Origin: an uncultured Pelagibacteraceae bacterium | Lineage (GTDB): Bacteria > Pseudomonadota > Alphaproteobacteria > Pelagibacterales > Pelagibacteraceae | Direction of reading: 5' to 3' | Assembly: GCA_902589315.1 (NCBI GenBank) | Contig: CACISK010000003.1 | Location: 1-64,000, forward strand | Length of the DNA: 64,000 nt | Shown: in pieces, positions 1-8,708 of the stretch | Layout of the letters: the number at the start of each line of letters is the position of its first letter | Position numbering within the stretch: the stretch's first letter is position 1 | Translations under genes and position numbers: made by a program | Notes under the pieces: model-generated | Seen by the model: only the letters and a program-made list of their open reading frames with translations | What the model was told of the DNA's origin: nothing | Database searches by the model: none

Positions 1-893
1 ACATTTTGAATACTTTAAATCAATTACCAAAAAAATTGGACGGAGTTGATATTATAGAGATAGTTATTGTAAATGATGGAAGTGAGGATAACACAATTAA
101 AGAAGTTCAAAAATACAATGATTTAAAAACACATATAATTAACTTACCTATTAGAAAAGGTTTATCAAATGCTTTCACAACAGGTATAAATTTTTGTCTA
201 AAACAAAGTGCAGATATAATAGTTAATACTGATGCAGACAACCAATATGACGCTAGCAATATTCAGGATCTTATTAATCCAATTATAAGTGGTAAAAGTG
301 ACATTGTAATTGGAGCTAGAAATTTCAAAAACATTAAAAGTTTTTCCAAAACAAAAGTTTTTTTTCAAAATTTGGGTAGTAAAGTTATCTCTTTTTTGGC
401 TGGAAAAAAAGTTGAAGATGCAACTAGTGGTTTTAGATCTTTTTCAAAAGAAGCAGCCAGTTCCTTAAATGTATTTAATAATTTTACATATACCCATGAG
501 ACTATTTTGCAAGCAAGCTATAATAACTTTAGGATCAATTCAATTCCAATAAAAACTAATGAAGTTAAAAGACCATCAAGATTATTTAAATCAAACATAG
601 AATATATCTTAAGATCAACATTAGTAATAATACGAGTATTTATGATTTACAAACCTTTCAATTTTTTTTTAATATTAGCCTCACCTTTTTTAATTTTAGG
701 ACTGATATTAGAAATACAATGGATATTTGCATGGTTAGATGATAGATCTCTAGGTTTAATACCTAGATTATTTTTAGGAGCATTATTAATAACAATTTCT
801 ATTTTATTGATTATAGCTGGAATATTTGCAGATCTTATTTCAACTAATAGAAAAATGCTTGAAGAAATAAAAAAAAATTTAAAAGACAACTAG
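1..893 (+). CDS. Family 2 glycosyltransferase, 5' end cut by window edge
   Basis: GT-A fold sugar transferase, probably acting on a lipid-phosphate or glycan acceptor at the inner membrane. Seen: a nucleotide-sugar motif VNDGS near residue 22, the metal-binding DAD at about residues 76-78, and two hydrophobic helices at the C terminus (about 218-242 and 254-278), as in polyprenyl-phosphate glycosyltransferases. The first available start, TTG at base 6, is not credible: the usual N-terminal strand with the P-x-YNE motif is missing and the frame stays open to base 1. The gene therefore begins outside the window. Its stop overlaps the next start by one base. Donor and acceptor cannot be inferred. 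Confidence 0.85.
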   Translation, partial: ILNTLNQLPKKLDGVDIIEIVIVNDGSEDNTIKEVQKYNDLKTHIINLPIRKGLSNAFTTGINFCLKQSADIIVNTDADNQYDASNIQDLINPIISGKSDIVIGARNFKNIKSFSKTKVFFQNLGSKVISFLAGKKVEDATSGFRSFSKEAASSLNVFNNFTYTHETILQASYNNFRINSIPIKTNEVKRPSRLFKSNIEYILRSTLVIIRVFMIYKPFNFFLILASPFLILGLILEIQWIFAWLDDRSLGLIPRLFLGALLITISILLIIAGIFADLISTNRKMLEEIKKNLKDN

Positions 894-2266
894 TGGAACA
901 AAAAATATTAGTTAGAAAAATATTTGATGAAGTAATAAATCCTGGCAATTGTTTTCATTGTGGTCTGTGTGAAGGCTTGTCAAATAATCTTTTCAAAATG
1001 AAGGAAACTACTAAAGGACCAATACCAAAATTAACGAGAAAACCAAACCTACAAGATATTAATGATTTGAAAAAGATTATATTTGCCTGCCCAGGAAGGG
1101 GTGTGCCTTATAATTTTTTATCAAAGAAATTAGAAGCGAAAAAAAAAAATAAAGTCATTGGAAATTATAACTCATTATTTATTTGCAGCTCTTCATCAAA
1201 AGAGATAAGAAAAAAAGCTAGTTCCGGTGGAGTAGTCAGAAGTATATTGTTAGAATTAATAAAATCAAAAAAAGTAGATTACGTATGTGTATTAGACGAA
1301 AAAAAAAATAAGATATTGAAATTTGATACTTTAATAACAAACAATCTTCAGGAAATAATAGATATTTCTCAAAGTATTTATCAAACAACACCTTTGCTGC
1401 ATAAACTTAAAAAATTAAGAAAAAACAAAGTTTATTGCTTTGTAGGTCTACCAGAACATATTGCTTCTTTAAGAATCTTAAAAATAAAATTTCCCGATGA
1501 ATTTAAACATATAAAATATTTGATTGGTATATATTCGGGAACAAACATGTATCCTGGTGCGATAAATTTCTTTTTAAAAGGAAATAATATAAATTATTTA
1601 AACGAAATTAAAAAATTAAATTGGAGACACGGTGAATGGCCAGGCAAATTAAGAATAATTTTAAAAAATAAGAGAATACTTAGTTTAAAAAAATTTTACT
1701 ATAATTATCTGATACCTTTTTTTATATCCAAGAGTTGCATGATAACTCCAGATTTCACAGCCGAATTATCTGATATATCAATAGGTGATGCGTGGTCACC
1801 AAAATTAGAAAGTAAAGGTCATGGATATTCTGTCGTTATTTCTCGATCAAACGATTTTGATAAAATACTACATAAATTAAAAACTAAAAAAGATTTAGAA
1901 TTAAATAAAGTAGATTTAAAAGAAACTATATCAATGCACGCTCATATGATTGAGTTTAAAAAAATTGGATCTTACATAAGAATCCAAAAGCTTAAAAAAA
2001 AAGGACCAGTACCATTATATGATCTAAAACCAAATTATGTATCATTTTCAAGAAAAATTGTAGAGGATTTTATAGGGTTTGTAATTTTTATTTTTTCTAA
2101 ACCATCTGTGAAATATTTATTTTCTTTTATAAATTCCAGTTTAATGGGTTATTTATTTCAAACAATTAGAAGTTTTTGGAAATATATTTCGAAACCCACA
2201 AAGAGGAAAGGGTTAAATAACATTAAGTTAGAAAACTCAATCAATAAAAGAGTTAACGAGTTTTAA
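893..2266 (+). CDS. F420-hydrogenase beta-subunit (FrhB/FdhB)-like iron-sulphur protein
   Basis: Member of the coenzyme F420 hydrogenase/dehydrogenase beta-subunit superfamily, a flavin and Fe-S redox fold that recurs in bacterial polysaccharide clusters with no settled role. Seen: a cysteine cluster C20-x2-C23-x2-C26 with a fourth Cys in ACPG at residue 66, then a long C-terminal domain containing GDAW near residue 302. Length is 457 residues, GTG start overlapping the upstream stop by one base. No F420 biosynthesis or hydrogenase genes are in the window, so a glycan-linked redox step is more likely than F420 metabolism. That is inference from context only. Confidence 0.7.
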   Translation: MEQKILVRKIFDEVINPGNCFHCGLCEGLSNNLFKMKETTKGPIPKLTRKPNLQDINDLKKIIFACPGRGVPYNFLSKKLEAKKKNKVIGNYNSLFICSSSSKEIRKKASSGGVVRSILLELIKSKKVDYVCVLDEKKNKILKFDTLITNNLQEIIDISQSIYQTTPLLHKLKKLRKNKVYCFVGLPEHIASLRILKIKFPDEFKHIKYLIGIYSGTNMYPGAINFFLKGNNINYLNEIKKLNWRHGEWPGKLRIILKNKRILSLKKFYYNYLIPFFISKSCMITPDFTAELSDISIGDAWSPKLESKGHGYSVVISRSNDFDKILHKLKTKKDLELNKVDLKETISMHAHMIEFKKIGSYIRIQKLKKKGPVPLYDLKPNYVSFSRKIVEDFIGFVIFIFSKPSVKYLFSFINSSLMGYLFQTIRSFWKYISKPTKRKGLNNIKLENSINKRVNEF

Positions 2267-2272
2267 TACTTT

Positions 2273-3850
2273 ATGAATAAAACTTATGATTTATTTTTAA
2301 AATATGCAAATAACAATTATAAAAGAAATTTGACATGGCTGGATAGAGATCCAGATAGTCCCACATATGGATCGTTCGATAGAAACTTTTGGCATTATAA
2401 AACATCAGACTTTAACTCCGACATTTTACAACAAGGAATTTATACATTAATTACTTTATATAAAAATGAAATCCCAAATAATTATAATAAGAATAAATTA
2501 AAAAACCTTATTCTCTCTTCTGCTAAATTTATAATCTTAAGTTTCAAAGAAAATAAAAAATTTAATGAATATTATCCAAATGAGGACGGCTATCCACCAC
2601 ATGCATTTTTGTCAAATGTTTTGGGTGATATATTTTCTCATTTTCCAGAATTTTTAAATTTACCTGATTTCGAAAATACTTATATAAAAATAAATCAAAG
2701 TTTATCCAAAAGGTATGAAACCAAAGCCTCAAATCAATATGCAATTGCTCTTGCAGGATTATATAAATTTGTGAATAATTTTCCTCAACATAGAGATATG
2801 ATTAATACAGAAAAACATAAAAAAATTTTATTATCACTACAAGATAAAGAAGGATGGTTTGTAGAGTATGATGGATTTGATTTAGGATATCTAAGTATTA
2901 CACTTGAAGCTCTCACAGAAATTTATAAAATTTCACCTGATAAAGATATACTAAATTCAATCAATTCTATAATTGATTTTTATTATAATATTGTTGATAA
3001 AGATGGAAATTTTCCATTTACGTTAAATAGCAGAAATACAGAATATGTCCTCCCCTTTGGTTTTTTAAATTTGGAGAAAAAAGACAAAAAAATAAATTAT
3101 TTGATAGATAAAATATTTTCAAAACAAGAATACTTCTCAAATTTAATCGGAAATGACGATAGATATCATAGTCATTACATTTTTGCTAATATTTTGAAAA
3201 GTCTAAATTTGATTAAAGATTTTTCCACCAAGGAAAACATTGAAAATACTAATGAATTATATCTCGAAAATGCTGGATTATATAAAAAACATGATAAAGA
3301 GAATAATATTACATTATACATTGGGTTAAAAAAGGGAGGAATATTTAGAATTCATAATCACAATAATAATAAAATTCTTTTACAAAATGGTTTTAGAGCA
3401 ATTAAGACGAAAAAAGTTTATACTAATAACTTTCAAAGCGAACATTGGAAATATAAACAATTAGAGAAAAAAATTATTTGCGAAGGAAACTTTATTAAAT
3501 CACAATTTAACAAATCTACACCTATTAAACATTTTTTTTTAAGAGTTTTATCTAGTTTGTTTGGAAATAAAATTATTGATCCAATAAAAAAATTATTAAT
3601 ATTTAATAAAAAATCCACAAAACTAAAATATAGAAGAGAAATAAATATTGAAAAAAATAGACTAAAAATCAAAGACTCTTTTTTTGGTTTCCAAAATTAC
3701 AAAATAAAATTAAATCCAAAACAAAACTTAAGATATGTCGCAAGCGCAGACATTTTTTCTGATGAAGATTTAGCAGAAAATATTATAGATTTAGATGAAA
3801 CAATAATTAAAGAGCCAACTTATATTATTGAGAATTATTACGAGCTATAA
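2273..3850 (+). CDS. Unrecognised 525-residue protein of the glycan island
   Basis: I do not recognise a specific function. Seen: an N-terminal segment rich in aromatic and acidic residues (WLDRDP near residue 22, DRNFWHYK near residue 36), then about 250 residues of helices with a repeating look resembling an alpha/alpha-toroid. A C-terminal, strand-rich half carries an HNHNNN stretch near residue 363. This layout resembles proteins sometimes labelled heparinase II/III-like, but I cannot identify catalytic residues. No signal peptide or membrane segment is visible. It follows the FrhB-like gene by 6 bases and its last 13 bases overlap the convergent asparagine synthase gene. A role in glycan synthesis or modification is inference from location. 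Confidence 0.5.
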   Translation: MNKTYDLFLKYANNNYKRNLTWLDRDPDSPTYGSFDRNFWHYKTSDFNSDILQQGIYTLITLYKNEIPNNYNKNKLKNLILSSAKFIILSFKENKKFNEYYPNEDGYPPHAFLSNVLGDIFSHFPEFLNLPDFENTYIKINQSLSKRYETKASNQYAIALAGLYKFVNNFPQHRDMINTEKHKKILLSLQDKEGWFVEYDGFDLGYLSITLEALTEIYKISPDKDILNSINSIIDFYYNIVDKDGNFPFTLNSRNTEYVLPFGFLNLEKKDKKINYLIDKIFSKQEYFSNLIGNDDRYHSHYIFANILKSLNLIKDFSTKENIENTNELYLENAGLYKKHDKENNITLYIGLKKGGIFRIHNHNNNKILLQNGFRAIKTKKVYTNNFQSEHWKYKQLEKKIICEGNFIKSQFNKSTPIKHFFLRVLSSLFGNKIIDPIKKLLIFNKKSTKLKYRREINIEKNRLKIKDSFFGFQNYKIKLNPKQNLRYVASADIFSDEDLAENIIDLDETIIKEPTYIIENYYEL

Positions 3851-5694
3851 TCACTAAAATTATTATCCATCCAGTTATGAATTAAGCACATCATAATTAT
3901 CCTTTTTACAGACAAAAACTCTCCTTTTTCAAAATGATATCTAGAATGATCTACAAAAGATTTTTTAAAGAAATTGTAACGCTTTAAATATTTTTCACTT
4001 AAATAATTTAAAGATAAATTTCTTAGACTTTTTTTATAATCTTTATCTATCGATACATAAAAAGCTTTTTTTGGTTTATTGAAATTGATATATTTTGATT
4101 TTTTTAAAATATTTCTATAAATCACTTTTGAGCTACTTTGGTTAATAAGAAGTTTTTCAGGAATATTTAATATTAAATTTAAAATTCTTTTATCTAAAAA
4201 TGGAACCCTAGTTTCTAATCCATGGGCCATACTTAATTGGTCCGATTTTGTACATATTTGATTTGGCAACCAAGTATTTATCATTTTTTTTTGCAAATAC
4301 TTAAAGTCTAGGCTATGTATATTTTCATCAAATAAGTTACTTAAATTTGTATAATTTTTCATTTCATTATTATTTAATATTGAAGTCGAGTTGATATATG
4401 TGTTTTTGTAGTCATTAAAATTCTTAATTAATTCTAATGTTCTTTGCCTTCCAAGTTCACCAAGATCCTCATCATAATTAAAGAATAAATTTAATATCTT
4501 TAAAGGAAGATTTTTAATAAAAAAATGTATTGATTTACTCAAAAATTCTGAAGATTTTAGTTTTCTGATTTTTTTTATCGTATCCAAATAAAAATATCCA
4601 CCAAACATTTCATCTGCTCCTTCTCCAGTTAGTATAACTTTATGTTGTTTAGAGGCTACTTTACATAATTCGTTAATAGGAAATATTAAAGAATCTAAAA
4701 TTGGAAAATCAATTTTTTTGTTAATTTCATTAATATCAAAAAAAAAATTATCTTCTTTTATATTTACGATTTGAGTTTCTAGGTTATATTTTTCTGCTAA
4801 TTTTTTTACCTCATTTGACTCATCATTATTTTTTTTTGTTGAATAAGTGTAGCCTTTGAGATTATGATAACCATTCTTACTTGCAAAGTGCAATATTCCA
4901 GCTGAATCAATCCCTGAAGATAAAAATATTCCAATGGGAACATCAGATCTTAAGTTAATTTTAATTGAATCATTAAAAATATCGTAACATTCTTCAATCC
5001 ATTCATTTTCAGATAAATTATTTTGATAATTTTTTACTCCGTGATTATAGAAAATTTTTTTTAAATTTTTTCTTTGGTTGTCCCAAATGATTGTTTCACC
5101 TGGTTTTAATTTTTCAATCCCTTTATATAAAACCTCTCCACTTAATGAATATCTAAATTGAATTGTTTCACTTAAAGCTTTTTTGTTAAGATCCTTTTTA
5201 AAATTATTATTCAGAGTCAGTGTCTTTGCAGAAGAGCTAAAATTTAATTCTCCCATTATTATACTGTAGTATAATGGCTTTATACTAAAAGGGTCATTTG
5301 ATATTATCAATTTTTTTTTGGATTTGTCATATAGTGCAAAAGAGAACATTCCATTTAGTTCTTCTGTAAAATTATCACCAAAGTGTATATAACTATTAAG
5401 CAAAACTTCTGTGTCACTATTTGTGACAAACTTATATCCCTTACTCATCAAAAATTTTTTAATTTCAATATAATTATAAATTTCACCGTTAAATATGATA
5501 ATACATCCTTTTAATTCCATTGGTTGCTTACCATTTTTTAAATCGATTATAGAAAGTCTGCTATGGCAAAAATTTATTTCATCAGTTACAGATAATTTTC
5601 CATTTTCATCTGGTCCTCTATATAAAATACTTTTAAGGTATTTATTAGTTAATTCCTCAGATGAATTACCAGTATATCCAGCTAGACCACACAT
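3838..5694 (-). CDS. asnB: Glutamine-hydrolysing asparagine synthase family amidotransferase
   Basis: Two-domain amidotransferase. The N-terminal Ntn glutaminase releases ammonia from glutamine, and the C-terminal ATP-pyrophosphatase domain adenylates a carboxylate. Seen: nucleophilic Cys2 directly after the chosen Met (MCGLAGY), the RGPDE motif near 26-30, NGEIYNY near 69-75, and the PP-loop SSGIDS at 259-264. A start five codons upstream at 5709 is possible, but the Cys must follow Met, so 5694 is preferred. Length 618 residues is normal. Inside a sugar cluster, such enzymes often amidate uronic acids rather than make asparagine, so the substrate is uncertain. It runs against its neighbour and overlaps it by 13 bases. 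Confidence 0.85.
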   Translation of the reverse strand: MCGLAGYTGNSSEELTNKYLKSILYRGPDENGKLSVTDEINFCHSRLSIIDLKNGKQPMELKGCIIIFNGEIYNYIEIKKFLMSKGYKFVTNSDTEVLLNSYIHFGDNFTEELNGMFSFALYDKSKKKLIISNDPFSIKPLYYSIIMGELNFSSSAKTLTLNNNFKKDLNKKALSETIQFRYSLSGEVLYKGIEKLKPGETIIWDNQRKNLKKIFYNHGVKNYQNNLSENEWIEECYDIFNDSIKINLRSDVPIGIFLSSGIDSAGILHFASKNGYHNLKGYTYSTKKNNDESNEVKKLAEKYNLETQIVNIKEDNFFFDINEINKKIDFPILDSLIFPINELCKVASKQHKVILTGEGADEMFGGYFYLDTIKKIRKLKSSEFLSKSIHFFIKNLPLKILNLFFNYDEDLGELGRQRTLELIKNFNDYKNTYINSTSILNNNEMKNYTNLSNLFDENIHSLDFKYLQKKMINTWLPNQICTKSDQLSMAHGLETRVPFLDKRILNLILNIPEKLLINQSSSKVIYRNILKKSKYINFNKPKKAFYVSIDKDYKKSLRNLSLNYLSEKYLKRYNFFKKSFVDHSRYHFEKGEFLSVKRIIMMCLIHNWMDNNFSDYSS

Positions 5695-5702
5695 AATTTT
5701 TT

Positions 5703-7472
5703 TTACCAACTACCATGATATTGGTAATTAGATCCTATGATTGTATAATTTTTATAATATTTAATTTCAAGATTATTTGGAGGTATGAAATTAGTACAAA
5801 GATTTTTTTCATAAAAACAAACATCATTTGTAGTAATTTTTACTCTTTTCCCATTGTATATTTTATAATAATCATCTTCGGTGATTAATTGAAAAACATT
5901 AGGCCAGATTTCATTATCCCAATTTTTGTATGTTTTATTCAAATTCAGAAGTAAAAAGATTGCTACAAAAAATATTGTAAACTTTTTTAAAACATAAAAA
6001 TTTTTTTCTTCTAAATCTTTTAATTTAAAAAATATGAATGGAAGTAACGCCAAAGTAATAATAATAAAACTATATCCATATCTAAATATAGGAAATTTTA
6101 AAAACCAAATAATTGTACAAAACAATGCAAATGAAAATAAAATTAAACTTAATTTTTTTGTTTCACGGATTTTTTTTTTATTATTGTTTAAAGAAAATAA
6201 ATAATAAGAGTATAGAACTAAAATAATAATAAAAATTAAATTTTTTTTTATGATTTTTTTTAAATAATTGTCTGACCAAACGGGTAACCAATTAAAATTT
6301 TTATTATATTCTTCATAATTTTTTATTTCGTTTTTTTCATATCTTTTTACCCTATTTGGCCAGTCTTTTGACCAGGCTTGGCCTTTTTGGTAGTTATAAT
6401 ATGCATCTGTAATACTCTCTGTATTTTTAGTTGTCCAAGAAACTTTTTCAGAACATGTGAATACAACTGGATATTGAAGGCATCCTGAAATTAAAAAATT
6501 TTTAGAGATAAAAGTTAAAACAATTAAGGTATACAATATTAAAGAAAAAATATTTTTTTTCAAAAATGTAAATAAATTATCTTTTGAAAATATTAAAAAT
6601 AAAATTGGAATAATACTCAATATAAATTGTACTTTATTAAATGTAATAAAAATACTAGAAAATAATAATAATAATAAGGTTTTGTTTAAGTGTTTTTCAT
6701 TAACGTCGTCATTACTCAAAGAACTTTCTAAAACTTTCGACCAAATTAAAAAAGTAATTAAATTTCCAGGCATATCATTTCCAAAGTCATTATATCTATA
6801 AACTCTTATACAAATAAAAATGAATATAAAAAAATTGAATACATATAACATCTTATTTTTTTCAAAATTTTTTTTATTTAATAAAAAAATAAAATAATAA
6901 AAAAATATGCTACAATATAAGATGGCTGTAAGCGTTAAGTAATTTTTTGGAAAAAAAATTGGAATATTGTATATTGCCATTGCATTTTGTAAAATTGAAG
7001 AATACCCAAATCTAAAATGAATATTTACTAACCCAATTATAATTTTTTCAGAATTTATTATCCCGATATAAGGTGCATGATATAAACCAAAATCAACTAC
7101 ATTGGTGGTTTTATAAACCAACAAAAGAACTATTAATGATATTATTATTAAATAAATAACTAAATTATAATTTTTTTCCCTAAATAAAAAAAAGATACCT
7201 AAAAATACAGTTGAAATAATAAACAATAAAGTGACATAATTGTTAATTGGTAAAAAAAAATTTATTATAGTTGATACAAATGCTGAAAATAATAATCCAA
7301 AAATTACAATAAATGGAAAATCATTTATAACTTTACCTCTACCAAAATAAGTACTGAATGATTTCCCTATACCATAAATTGAGAGTGTATTAATTAATGA
7401 TGATAGAAAAATTTCCACAACAAAAGAAACTTTTATCCATAATAGTTCCTGTTTACAATGAAAAACATACAA
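5703..7472 (-). CDS. Polytopic membrane protein of the glycan island
   Basis: Large inner-membrane protein with about ten or more hydrophobic helices across roughly 589 residues. A segment around residues 128-165 with the pattern GLYHAP...INIHFRFGYSS-like spacing resembles the LIC_10190 family of membrane proteins found in polysaccharide loci, but I cannot confirm this. No glycosyltransferase C catalytic motif is certain. The start is doubtful: the frame opens at TTG 7472, which overlaps the divergent glycosyltransferase by 76 bases, and a GTG at 7418 is a shorter alternative. A polymerase, flippase or membrane glycosyltransferase role is possible inference. Confidence 0.55.
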   Translation of the reverse strand: MYVFHCKQELLWIKVSFVVEIFLSSLINTLSIYGIGKSFSTYFGRGKVINDFPFIVIFGLLFSAFVSTIINFFLPINNYVTLLFIISTVFLGIFFLFREKNYNLVIYLIIISLIVLLLVYKTTNVVDFGLYHAPYIGIINSEKIIIGLVNIHFRFGYSSILQNAMAIYNIPIFFPKNYLTLTAILYCSIFFYYFIFLLNKKNFEKNKMLYVFNFFIFIFICIRVYRYNDFGNDMPGNLITFLIWSKVLESSLSNDDVNEKHLNKTLLLLLFSSIFITFNKVQFILSIIPILFLIFSKDNLFTFLKKNIFSLILYTLIVLTFISKNFLISGCLQYPVVFTCSEKVSWTTKNTESITDAYYNYQKGQAWSKDWPNRVKRYEKNEIKNYEEYNKNFNWLPVWSDNYLKKIIKKNLIFIIILVLYSYYLFSLNNNKKKIRETKKLSLILFSFALFCTIIWFLKFPIFRYGYSFIIITLALLPFIFFKLKDLEEKNFYVLKKFTIFFVAIFLLLNLNKTYKNWDNEIWPNVFQLITEDDYYKIYNGKRVKITTNDVCFYEKNLCTNFIPPNNLEIKYYKNYTIIGSNYQYHGSW

Positions 7473-8143
7473 TTAATAAAATTTTAAATAAAATTTTAAA
7501 AATAAAGATAAATAAAGAAATAATTGTAGTAAATGATGGTTCATTCGATGGAACAAAAGCTCAACTAAAAAAATTTTCAAAAAAAAAGAATATTAAAATT
7601 ATAAATTTAAATCAAAATTATGGTAAAGGATATGCTATTGGAAAAGGTTTAAAAAAAGTTAGTGGAAAAATAATTATTATTCAAGATGCAGATTTAGAAT
7701 ATGATCCTAATGATTACAAAAAACTAATAAAACCAATTTTAAACAAATCTTTTAAATTTGTAATCGGTTCGAGAGTATTGACAAAAAAAATAAGTAGACG
7801 CCCACCAGGATTGATATTTAAAGCTTTAGTTTTTGTTAATAAACTTTTTTCTATTTTGATGAGCTTTACTTTAAACCAAACAATTACGGACCCCCAAAGT
7901 TGTTATAAAGTTTTTACATCAGATATCGCAAAAAAATTACATTTAAAAGAAAACGGCTTTTCGTTTTGCAATGAGTTAATTTTTAATATTCATAAAATGG
8001 GTATTAAAATTAAAGAAGTACCAATTTCTTATAATGGTCGATCTTATAAAGATGGAAAAAAAATTAAGTTATCTGATGGTATTAAGATGTTCATTTACAT
8101 TTTAAAAAATATAATACTAATAAATCTAAAAAAAATAGTTTAA
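7397..8143 (+). CDS. Family 2 glycosyltransferase, DPM1-like
   Basis: Cytosolic GT-A glycosyltransferase resembling dolichol/polyprenyl-phosphate mannosyltransferases. Seen: VPVYNE at residues 17-22, the NDGS motif near 47, DADLEYD near 97 (metal and nucleotide-sugar binding), and a following GSR segment. There is no clear C-terminal membrane domain in the 248 residues. Two adjacent ATG codons open the gene. The first third is similar in wording to the glycosyltransferase at 9727, which suggests the two are paralogues. Its stop overlaps the convergent acetyltransferase by 4 bases. Likely adds a sugar to a lipid carrier; the sugar is unknown. Confidence 0.85.
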   Translation: MMIEKFPQQKKLLSIIVPVYNEKHTINKILNKILKIKINKEIIVVNDGSFDGTKAQLKKFSKKKNIKIINLNQNYGKGYAIGKGLKKVSGKIIIIQDADLEYDPNDYKKLIKPILNKSFKFVIGSRVLTKKISRRPPGLIFKALVFVNKLFSILMSFTLNQTITDPQSCYKVFTSDIAKKLHLKENGFSFCNELIFNIHKMGIKIKEVPISYNGRSYKDGKKIKLSDGIKMFIYILKNIILINLKKIV

Positions 8144-8622
8144 TTTTTATTTTTAAATACAGTGCCTGTTTTAATAAATTGGTTACTTTTTATATATGAT
8201 CCTGGGCATATTATTGTCATGGCCCCAACCCAAACAGAGTCCTCAATAAAAATTTTTTCACTTTTTAAATCAAAAGTTTCTTTTTTAAAGTCGTGATTTC
8301 CAGTACAAAAATATACTCCTTGAGAAATGCAGCAATTATTTCCTATTTCAACATGATCTATGTTATCTATCCACACCTTTTCACCAATCCAAGAATATTT
8401 TCCAATTTTAAGTTTCCATGGGAATTTAATATAAACTCTTGGTTTAATGTAAGCACTTTTGCTAATATCAGCCCCAAACAAATTTAGTATTATTATTCTC
8501 AATTTTGAACCAGGAATAAAACTGTTAAAAAATAAATTATTAATTAAATACCATAAGACGTTTATAAATAAATTTTTGTCCTTATATATTTCAGGTTTTT
8601 TAAACTTTTTTAAATCAATCAT
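8140..8622 (-). CDS. WcaF-like hexapeptide-repeat acetyltransferase
   Basis: Left-handed beta-helix acyltransferase, probably O-acetylating a surface sugar from acetyl-CoA. Seen: a hydrophobic N-terminal helix region (about residues 18-50), then hexapeptide turns (IGKYSWIGEKVWIDN, IGNNCCISQG), the catalytic-type His in GNHDF near residue 109, and a final WVGAMTIICPG turn. This is the pattern of the colanic-acid WcaF family. At 160 residues it is slightly short for the family, with the C-terminal tail trimmed. It is divergent from the epimerase at 8709 with an 86-base gap in which I see no convincing promoter. Confidence 0.8.
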   Translation of the reverse strand: MIDLKKFKKPEIYKDKNLFINVLWYLINNLFFNSFIPGSKLRIIILNLFGADISKSAYIKPRVYIKFPWKLKIGKYSWIGEKVWIDNIDHVEIGNNCCISQGVYFCTGNHDFKKETFDLKSEKIFIEDSVWVGAMTIICPGSYIKSNQFIKTGTVFKNKN

Positions 8623-8708
8623 ATTTAAACTTTTTAAATTTTTAATTTAACATTGGCTTTTTTATCAATTTAATTTACTTTTAGATTTAGATTTATTATT
8701 ACTTCACT

